From VFJL01 sp043752345 (GTDB lineage: Bacteria; Pseudomonadota; Gammaproteobacteria; Burkholderiales; Nitrosomonadaceae), in NCBI GenBank assembly GCA_043752345.1, contig JAYUYT010000035.1:1-15835 (forward strand): DNA of 15,835 nucleotides, given 5' to 3'. Shown piece after piece: positions 7,737 through 15,200 of the stretch; within the stretch, counting starts at the first letter, position 1; each line of letters begins with the position of its first letter. A program made the position numbers and the translations under genes. The notes below the pieces were generated by a model, which did no database searches, was not told where the DNA came from, and saw nothing but the letters and a program-made list of their open reading frames with translations.

Positions 7737-7827
7737 TTGGACGGGAAGCGGGAACAAAACTACCCTCCTGTTCACCTGTCTCCCTCTTGATCCTTAGTTC
7801 TTAACCCCTAACTTCAAAGTCCCGACC
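7737..7827 (+). other. 91-bp ccmE-ccmF spacer, pyrimidine-rich
   Basis: This is the longest gap inside the operon. Its second half is rich in C and T on the plus strand, and no Shine-Dalgarno sequence precedes the ccmF ATG. I see no hairpin followed by T's, no repeat and no convincing promoter pair. It may hold an mRNA-processing or translation-control element, but nothing is proven by the sequence. Confidence 0.4.
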
Positions 7828-9852
7828 ATGATTCCAGAACTCGGTAATTTTGCCCTCATCCTCGCGTTGCTGTTGGCACTGACGCAAGGAACTCTGCCTA
7901 TCATTGGCGCTGCCCGCGGCATTCCTTCATGGATTGCACTGGCCCGCCCCGTGGTACAAGGACAATTTGTCTTCCTTGCGATTGCTTTTGGCTGCCTTGC
8001 TTATTCGTTTGTCAACAATGACTTCTCGGTGATGAACGTCGCTCGAAACTCCAATTCCGATCTGCCGGCACATTACCGTTTTGCCGCAAGCTGGGGTTCT
8101 CATGAAGGCTCGCTGCTATTATGGGTGTTCATGCTTTCAGCCTGGTCGGTTGCGGTGAGCGTATTTAGCCGTCATCTGCCGGATGAGATGGTAGCGCGAG
8201 TACTCGGTGTAATGGGGCTGGTCAGTGTAGGCTTTATTCTGTTCCTGCTGGTAACCTCCAATCCATTTGACCGCCTCCTGCCCGCGGCCCTGGAAGGGAA
8301 TGATCTGAATCCTTTGCTGCAAGACCCGGGTATGGTGATCCATCCCCCCATGCTTTATATGGGTTACGTGGGTTTCTCTGTGGCATTCGCTTTTGCTATT
8401 GCTGCGTTACTCAGCGGGCAAATGGACGCCGCCTGGGCACGCTGGTCACGCCCGTGGACCACTGTCGCATGGGTGTTTCTCACCATCGGTATCATGCTCG
8501 GCAGCTGGTGGGCTTATTATGAGCTTGGCTGGGGTGGCTGGTGGTTCTGGGATCCGGTCGAGAACGCATCTTTCCTGCCATGGTTGGTGGGCACTGCACT
8601 GGTTCATTCACTGGCAGTAACCGAGAAACGTGGCAGTTTCAAGAGTTGGACCGTGCTGCTCGCGATCGGCGCATTTTCCTTAAGTCTGCTTGGTACTTTC
8701 CTGGTCCGCTCAGGTGTACTAACTTCGGTTCATGCTTTCGCTACTGATCCTGCGCGTGGCGTATTCATTCTGGCATTTCTGATTATCGTCATCGGTAGTT
8801 CCTTGCTGTTGTTCGCCTGGCGGGCGCCCAAGATTGGTCTGGGTGGCAAGTTTGATTTGGTATCCAGGGAATCGATGCTGCTTGCCAATAACCTGCTGCT
8901 GGTAGTGGCAGCAGGCAGCATATTGCTTGGCACGCTTTATCCCTTGATCATGGACTCACTCGATCTCGGCAAGATATCGGTAGGACCACCCTATTTCGAG
9001 GCAGTATTTGTACCGCTGATGACACCGGCAATTTTCCTGATGGGGCTGGGTCCTCTTGCTCGCTGGAAGCAAGCGAGTCTACCGGAACTGATGCTACGTT
9101 TGCGCTGGGCCTTCGGCGTGAGCGTGGTGACCGCGCTGCTGATGCCATTTGTCATGGGGGAGTGGAAGCCGTTGGTAAGCTTTGGCTTGCTGCTGGCTTT
9201 CTGGATTATTGCCACCATCTTTGTCAGCATCCGTCACCGCCTGCATAACAGTGGCCAGGGTGGATTGTTCACAAAACTTGCCAGACAATCGCGTAGTTAT
9301 TACAGCATGCATTTGGCACACCTTGGAATAGCGGTATTCATCATCGGCGTAACGCTGGTGAATGGGTATGAGACCGAAAAAGATGTGCGCATGGAAATCG
9401 GCAGTATTGTGGAGATGGGCGGCTATACGTTCCGCTTCAACGGTGCAACTCCAGTATCCGGCCCCAATTACCAGGCAATGCGCGGGGATATCGAGGTGCT
9501 GCGGAATGGCGAAAAGATTCGTGTGATGCAACCGGAAAAACGTACCTACAACGCCTCCGGCATGGCGATGACCGAACCTGCGATCGATACCGGTTTTCTG
9601 CGCGATCTTTATGTTGCGCTGGGTGAGCCACTGGAAGACGGTGCCTGGGTGGTGCGGGTATACCATAAACCTTTTGTCGACTGGATCTGGTTTGGCTGCC
9701 TGCTGATGGCGTTTGGCGGAATAGTAGCAGTGAGCGATCGACGCTACCGTCTGAAGATACATAACAAACATGTTGAAACTGCCACTGTGGGTGACGACAA
9801 GAAAGTTGTCGCCAGCAACCCTCGTTTGTCCACAGGAGGCAAGAAAGCATGA
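7828..9852 (+). CDS. ccmF: CcmF, core subunit of cytochrome c heme lyase
   Basis: 674-residue polytopic inner-membrane protein. It takes heme from CcmE and, with CcmH and CcmI, attaches it to the CXXCH cysteines of apocytochrome c in the periplasm. The WWD heme-binding motif is GWGGWWFWDPVENASF (235-249). The conserved histidines are visible: His172 (VIHPPMLYMGY), His260 (LVHSLAVTEKRG), His302 (SVHAFATDP), and one of His495/His498 (MHLAHLGIAVF); the first three are offset by one from the E. coli numbering I recall. The C-terminal periplasmic domain (about 515-625) and last helix are intact. No ribosome-binding site is visible upstream. The end of the gene contains AGGAGG for ccmG, and its stop overlaps the ccmG start. 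Confidence 0.97.
   Translation: MIPELGNFALILALLLALTQGTLPIIGAARGIPSWIALARPVVQGQFVFLAIAFGCLAYSFVNNDFSVMNVARNSNSDLPAHYRFAASWGSHEGSLLLWVFMLSAWSVAVSVFSRHLPDEMVARVLGVMGLVSVGFILFLLVTSNPFDRLLPAALEGNDLNPLLQDPGMVIHPPMLYMGYVGFSVAFAFAIAALLSGQMDAAWARWSRPWTTVAWVFLTIGIMLGSWWAYYELGWGGWWFWDPVENASFLPWLVGTALVHSLAVTEKRGSFKSWTVLLAIGAFSLSLLGTFLVRSGVLTSVHAFATDPARGVFILAFLIIVIGSSLLLFAWRAPKIGLGGKFDLVSRESMLLANNLLLVVAAGSILLGTLYPLIMDSLDLGKISVGPPYFEAVFVPLMTPAIFLMGLGPLARWKQASLPELMLRLRWAFGVSVVTALLMPFVMGEWKPLVSFGLLLAFWIIATIFVSIRHRLHNSGQGGLFTKLARQSRSYYSMHLAHLGIAVFIIGVTLVNGYETEKDVRMEIGSIVEMGGYTFRFNGATPVSGPNYQAMRGDIEVLRNGEKIRVMQPEKRTYNASGMAMTEPAIDTGFLRDLYVALGEPLEDGAWVVRVYHKPFVDWIWFGCLLMAFGGIVAVSDRRYRLKIHNKHVETATVGDDKKVVASNPRLSTGGKKA
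9834..9839 (+). promoter_or_regulatory. Consensus Shine-Dalgarno AGGAGG that decides the ccmG start
   Basis: AGGAGG lies inside the last codons of ccmF, 9 nt before ATG 9849 and 12 nt before a second in-frame ATG at 9852. The spacing favours 9849. It stands out because several other genes of this operon (ccmA, ccmB, ccmF) have no recognisable Shine-Dalgarno, suggesting stronger or independent initiation of ccmG. Confidence 0.7.
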
Positions 9853-10373
9853 TGCGTTTCCTGCTGCCGCTGGCAGCTTTCATCGTGCTGGTAGGGTTTC
9901 TTGCCGTCGGTCTTGGCCTCAAGCCGCGCGAGGTTCCATCCCCCTTGATCGGCAAGCCTGCCCCGGTTTTTCAATCACAGTTGCTGCATGAACCGGGGAA
10001 AACCCTCGCATCCCAGGATAATCTAGGCAAGGTATGGCTGCTTAACGTGTGGGCCTCATGGTGCGTTTCCTGCCGTGAAGAACACCCGCTGCTGGTAGAG
10101 CTGGCCAGATCTGGCATCGTGCCCATCTACGGCCTGAATTATAAAGATAAACCCGACCTTGCCCTGCAATGGCTCAGTCAGTATGGCGACCCCTATACCG
10201 TCAGTGTCGTAGACCCGGAAGGCAGGATTGGTATTGATTTCGGTGTCTACGGTGTTCCAGAAACCTATGTCATCGACAAGAATGGTGTCATCCGTCACAA
10301 GCAGATAGGCCCAGTAACCATTGAATCGCTGGAGAAAAAAATTCTGCCACTGATTAAGGAACTGCAGGGATGA
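9849..10373 (+). CDS. ccmG: CcmG/DsbE, periplasmic thioredoxin-like reductase
   Basis: 174-residue membrane-tethered thioredoxin-fold protein that supplies reducing power to the apocytochrome c CXXCH thiols, directly or through CcmH. One N-terminal helix (about 4-24) anchors it, followed by GKPAPVF, typical of the family. The active site is WCVSC (Cys72, Cys75) within WASWCVSCREEHP, and the cis-proline is Pro137 (YGVPETYVIDKNG). The WCVSC dipeptide differs from the WCPTC of E. coli CcmG. The start overlaps the ccmF stop as ATGA, and the stop overlaps the ccmH ATG the same way. Its electron donor (CcdA or DsbD) is not in the window. Confidence 0.96.
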   Translation: MMRFLLPLAAFIVLVGFLAVGLGLKPREVPSPLIGKPAPVFQSQLLHEPGKTLASQDNLGKVWLLNVWASWCVSCREEHPLLVELARSGIVPIYGLNYKDKPDLALQWLSQYGDPYTVSVVDPEGRIGIDFGVYGVPETYVIDKNGVIRHKQIGPVTIESLEKKILPLIKELQG

Positions 10374-10870
10374 GTCTGGACTTACGAAATACCTGTAGTG
10401 GAAAGCAGCTTATTCTGCTGCTCATTTTTGTTCTGTTGTCACCTGTGAATTGGGCCAAGGAAGCTATACCAGTGGCCGAAGATCCGGTACTTGAGCGACG
10501 CATGATTGCGCTTTCCGAGGATTTGCGTTGCCTGGTATGCCAGAACGAATCGTTAGCTGGCTCACGTGCGGACTTTGCCAATGACCTGCGGCGCGAAATT
10601 CGTGAACAGATGCAGGCTAACAAAAGCGACAAGGAAATCATTGATTTTCTGGTAGCGCGCTATGGTGATTTCGTTCTCTATCGCCCCCCCGTCAAACCTG
10701 CCACCTACTTGTTGTGGGGCGGTCCCTTCGTTTTTCTCCTCACAGGAGCGGGAATATTATTCTTTTATCTTAAACGCCGCCGCAAGCAGATTGAAGAACC
10801 GCCATTAACGGAAGAGCAACATCGGCACGCCGAGACCTTGCTGAAGGAAGATAAAGGTAACAACGCATGA
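10370..10870 (+). CDS. ccmH: CcmH, short form: CXXC thiol reductase of the heme lyase complex
   Basis: 166-residue protein with an N-terminal signal/anchor (about 13-29, likely cut or anchored near NWA/KEA), a small periplasmic helical domain and a C-terminal transmembrane helix (about 111-133). The redox motif is LRCLVCQNES (Cys54, Cys57), diagnostic for CcmH. It presents or reduces the apocytochrome thiols to CcmF. This is the short form; the TPR part that is fused in E. coli CcmH is the separate downstream ccmI here. The start is in an ATGA overlap with ccmG, with AAGGA at 10356-10360 as ribosome-binding site; the stop overlaps ccmI as ATGA. Confidence 0.96.
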   Translation: MSLDLRNTCSGKQLILLLIFVLLSPVNWAKEAIPVAEDPVLERRMIALSEDLRCLVCQNESLAGSRADFANDLRREIREQMQANKSDKEIIDFLVARYGDFVLYRPPVKPATYLLWGGPFVFLLTGAGILFFYLKRRRKQIEEPPLTEEQHRHAETLLKEDKGNNA

Positions 10871-12189
10871 CGTCATTCTGGGTTGTTGCCGGCATCCTGA
10901 CCATCGGTGCCTTGCTGTTCATCCTGCCTACCTTGTTACGCAAAGGAAACAGTCGGACAGGGATAATACGCGAGGCCGCCAATGTAAGCATTTATCGAGA
11001 CCAGTTAGCCGAACTCGAAACTGACTTGCGTAGTGACGTCTTGAGCAAGGAACAGTATGAACAAAGCAAACGGGAATTACAGCAAAGGATGGTGCAGGAT
11101 GTCCCTGAAGGAGAGTCCATGGCAAGCATGGTAATGACTGGCAGTAACCGCGGCAACGTTGCGACCATAACGGTGATGGTGCTGGCAATACCGCTTCTGG
11201 CAGTCTCACTTTACTTATGGCTCGGCAATACCAAGGGATTAACGCCACAGCCAGCTCCTGAGCAGATGCCGATGGCGGAAGAAGCAGGCCATCAGAATTT
11301 TTCTTCGGTACTGGATAGTCTTATCGCGCGCCTCAGGGAACAGCCGAATGATCTGGAAGGCTGGATTATGCTGGGAAGAACCTACGCAATAATGCAGCGT
11401 TTCAATGAAGCCAAAGTTGCCTACGAACAAGTGCTTATCTTGTCCCCGGAAAGTTCGGAGTTGCTGGTCGACTATGCGGATATCGTAGCAATGACCAACA
11501 GCGGGAGCCTGCTGGGTAAACCCATGGAACTAGTCAATAAGGCGTTAAGCCTTGACCCAAAAAATCCCAAAGCATTGGCGTTGGCTGGTACGGCTGCATT
11601 TGAGCAAAAGAATTTCAAACAAGCAGCAACTTACTGGGAAAAACTGCTGGTACAGATTCCGCCGGAATCCAAGCTGGCCCAGTCCGTTAAGGAGAGTATC
11701 GCCGAAGCGAAATCCCTGGCTATGGGTAAAGGCAGCACTATGGCAGAAATGCAGACTCAAACACCAAACAGCCAGAATACGCCACCTGCCGCAGACAAGT
11801 CTGTGGTGGCGGGAGCGGGGGCAGGCACCGCCGCAGGTGCAACGGGCAGCACCCTTTCAGGTACTGTCACGCTTAGCGCCTCATTTGCCGGCAAAGTATC
11901 GCCTGACGACACGCTCTTTATTTTTGCTCGCGCCACAGAAGGCCCGCCGATGCCGCGGGCGATAGCGGTAAAGAAGGTCAGGGATTTGCCAGCGTCTTTC
12001 TTGCTGACCGATGGTATGGGCGCCCGACCCGATTTGAAGATCTCTAATGTTCCTCAGTTGATAATCAGCGCGAGAATCACAAAATCCGGGAAAGCCATGC
12101 CTGAGAGCGGCGACCTGCAAGGTTTCAGTCAGAAAGTTAAACCGGGTGACAAGAATATCAATATCGTGATTGACCAACAGGTGCCTTAG
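10867..12189 (+). CDS. ccmI: CcmI, TPR apocytochrome c chaperone of the heme lyase complex
   Basis: 440-residue membrane protein that captures apocytochrome c and delivers it to CcmF/CcmH. Domains: first transmembrane helix (about 5-24); a cytoplasmic coiled region with IYRDQLAELETDL and LSKEQYEQSKREL, the usual CcmI N-terminal signature; second helix (about 98-119); periplasmic TPR region (about 145-285) with LEGWIMLGRTYAIMQRFNEA and PKALALAGTAAF; a Gly/Ala/Thr/Pro-rich linker (about 288-330); and a C-terminal beta domain (about 331-440) with SGTVTLSASFAGKV, TLFIFARA and PQLIISARI, similar to the Ig-like C-terminal domain of long CcmI/CycH proteins. Last gene of the operon; it ends 20 bp from the convergent kinase stop. 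Confidence 0.93.
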   Translation: MTSFWVVAGILTIGALLFILPTLLRKGNSRTGIIREAANVSIYRDQLAELETDLRSDVLSKEQYEQSKRELQQRMVQDVPEGESMASMVMTGSNRGNVATITVMVLAIPLLAVSLYLWLGNTKGLTPQPAPEQMPMAEEAGHQNFSSVLDSLIARLREQPNDLEGWIMLGRTYAIMQRFNEAKVAYEQVLILSPESSELLVDYADIVAMTNSGSLLGKPMELVNKALSLDPKNPKALALAGTAAFEQKNFKQAATYWEKLLVQIPPESKLAQSVKESIAEAKSLAMGKGSTMAEMQTQTPNSQNTPPAADKSVVAGAGAGTAAGATGSTLSGTVTLSASFAGKVSPDDTLFIFARATEGPPMPRAIAVKKVRDLPASFLLTDGMGARPDLKISNVPQLIISARITKSGKAMPESGDLQGFSQKVKPGDKNINIVIDQQVP

Positions 12190-12209
12190 CGGTCGATCGT
12201 TGCGCGCGC

Positions 12210-15200
12210 TTACAACGCAGCAATATATTTATCTACCACGGCCAGCTCTGTTTCGAACCGGGGCAATAACGCCGCCAATGCTGCGGTGTCTCCCGCCTTC
12301 CCTGCCCGCTCCATCTGGGCGCACAATTCACCCAATGCCAGCGCACCGACCGAACGGGCCGATGACTTGAGTTTGTGTGCCGCTGCACCAACTGCTGTAG
12401 CCTGCCCAGCCTGATAGGCAGTGTGCAATTCCGTTGCTATTTTGACTGAACTGGCGCGGAAATCCCGCAGAAACTCACTGATCACCGCTGGATCATCGCC
12501 AATCAGCGCTTCGAGGACATGCACATCCACCGGCCCCTCCATCTTGATGGAAGAGACGTTGGCTCCGGTATCTGCAACAGCTATTTCAGTAGCAAATTTG
12601 GTGGCTGGCAGCCATTTCTCCAGCATGGCCTTCAAGTGGACAAGCTGCACTGGCTTGCTCAGATAGTCGTCCATGCCGATGTCCAGGCAATGCTCGGCCT
12701 CGCCCTTGAGGGCGTTGGCGGTGAACGCGATGATGGGTGCGTGGGCTTTACCGAATTCGGTGGCACGAATCGCCGTGGTCAGTTGATAACCGTCCATCTC
12801 CGGCATATGCAGATCAGTCAGCAGCAATGCATAATTGCCGGTCTCCCAGCGTTTCAGCGCTTCGCGACCATCGCCAGCGACATCTGCAGCATATCCGAGC
12901 AGAGCGAGTTGCTGCCGGATCACCTTCTGGTTGATTTCATTATCTTCGGCAACCAGCAGCAGCCTGCCCTCCTGCAACGCCTTCTCGCGCGACGGTGCAA
13001 TGACCCCAGCCTTGACCAGCAGTGTTTCTTCTTCCTCATGCGCCCGACCTGCAGCGATGGCCACTGCCTTGAGAAAAAGGTCACGGTGCATGACATCGCC
13101 ATCCAGGGTAACGAGATCTACTGTTTCGCTACGTCCATGATGGCGCCGCCCGCGCTTGACGACGACAAAGCGAGGCTCCATGTCGGGCTGATGGTGCCCG
13201 TGCTCAAGTACTATGAAATGTGGCTCCAGGCCGTGGCGGCTGTGGTAAGCAGCGCGCAATTCCTCGACTGGTGGCGTATCGTGCCCAGCGTCAATGACCA
13301 GCAGCCATTGGCCAGGTGGCAGCGTATCAATTCGCTTACGCGCTGCAGTTAAGTCTGCGACGCGTTCAACCACCGCACCCCCATATTTCAAGTAGGCAGC
13401 CAGATCATCGCCTAGTCCCTCGGTGCCACCCAGCACCAGACAGGAAAGGCCCGTCAGATCGATAGCTTTTCCTTCCGCAGCTGCCTTGACTGGCGAAGGT
13501 GTAAACGGCAGGCATACGGTGAAGGTTGAGCCCTTACCTGGCGTACTTTGCACTGTAATCTCGCCGCCCATCAACCCCACCAGGTGGTGAGAAATGGCCA
13601 GCCCCAGCCCGCTGCCGCCATAGCGCCGGGTGGTGGAAGCATCGCCTTGGGTAAAGGAGGTGAAAATCCGCGCTAGCGTCTCTTCGTTCATGCCAATGCC
13701 ATTATCGGCTATGCGGAACTCTATTGTCATCTGGGTTGGGCCGTGCGCTGCCAGCAATGCGCGGACCGATACTCGGCTTGGCTGCTGCTGTACCCTGGAA
13801 AACTTGATGGCGTTGTTGGTGAGATTGACCAATACCTGGCGCAGGCGCAAGGCATCGCCCAGAACTTCCTCGGGAATCGCCGGATCAATGAACAGGGTCA
13901 GTTCCACGTCTTTTCGTGCGGCTAGGCTTTCCACCGTCCCGCAAGCCTTCTCCACCACGTCCATTACCGACATAGGTTCGCGCTCAATCTCCAGCTTGCC
14001 AGCCTCGATTTTGGAGAAATCGAGAATATCTTCAATTATGTCCAGCAGGGCAAAAGCCGATTCGCGAATAAGGTTGACCATCTCCATCTGATGACCACTG
14101 AGGCTGGTTTGCTGCAACACGTCAGCCATGCCGATCACACCGTTCATGGGGGTGCGGATCTCGTGGCTCATGGCGGCGAGGAAAGTCGATTTGGCTCGGT
14201 TGGCCTGTTCGGCTTCCAATCGGGCCTGCTCCAGATCCTGCATGATGCGGATCCGTTTGCTGATGTCAATGCCGGAAGGAATCAGTTTGACCACCCGGCC
14301 ATCGGTGTCGTAAACCGGCATCAGCATGAAATCGATGGTCATGAGATCGCCGCCGGCTATACGCGTATCCAGGTCATGCCGTACTCTCTGGCCACCTAAC
14401 GCCAAGTGGATATCTTCGCGGATTTGTGCCTGCACCACCGGTGAATGGGAAAACCACCAGGTTTCTTCGAGCCGCTTGCCGATGACGTCCTGGCTCTGCA
14501 AGCCACCCACTTCCAGCGCGGCACGGTTGATTTCCACCAGAACTCCGTCCGGTGTCATTTCACCGACGAAGGCAGCCATGTTATCCACAATGGCGCGCAG
14601 CCGTTGTTCACTCCCGCGCAGCGCCTGCTCCGCCTGCTTACGTTCACGGATGTCACGCAGAAGGCCGGTGAAATAGCGTTTTCCTCCAACGAAATATTCA
14701 CTGACCGCGAGATACAATGCAATGGGTTCGCCATTCTTGTGCAGCCCTTCAACTTCGCGGCCGATGCCGATGCCATGCGCGCCTGAGACGTACTCCTGCC
14801 CCTGTCCGGTTATACGATACCGCACCATATAACCGACATGCTTGCTACGGTGGGGCTCGGCCATGAGTATGCCGACATCCTGCCCGATCACTTCGTCGCG
14901 GCTATAACCGAAGATCTTTTCTATGACCGGATTGGTGGAAAGGATAATGCCGTTCTCGTCGGTGGTAACAACACAATCTTCCATATGCTCGACTACCGAG
15001 CGGGTTTCTTCTTCCTTGCTAATCAGAGTTGCATTGACCTGCTCCAGATCGGCAGTCCGTGCCGCCACCCTATCTTCCAGTTCCTGGTTGAGTTGCCGCA
15101 GATTGTTTTCAGCGGTCTCCCGTTCGCGGTTGCTGGCACTCAGGCGTTCCGTCATGGTATTGAAGATGCGTGCCAGTTGCCCGATTTCATCCCCACCCTC

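Noticed and set aside
9094..9771. 225-codon minus-strand frame
   Set aside because: Antisense to the conserved ccmF coding sequence, with a His/Gln-rich translation and no domain.
12190..12209. Palindromes CGATCG and GCGCGC in the convergent ccmI/kinase gap as a bidirectional terminator
   Set aside because: They are only 6 bp each, do not form one stem with a loop, and have no T-tract on either side.
12519..13352. 277-codon plus-strand frame
   Set aside because: Antisense to the kinase receiver domains, where the minus-strand frame has full family motifs; long antisense frames are common opposite such GC-rich genes.
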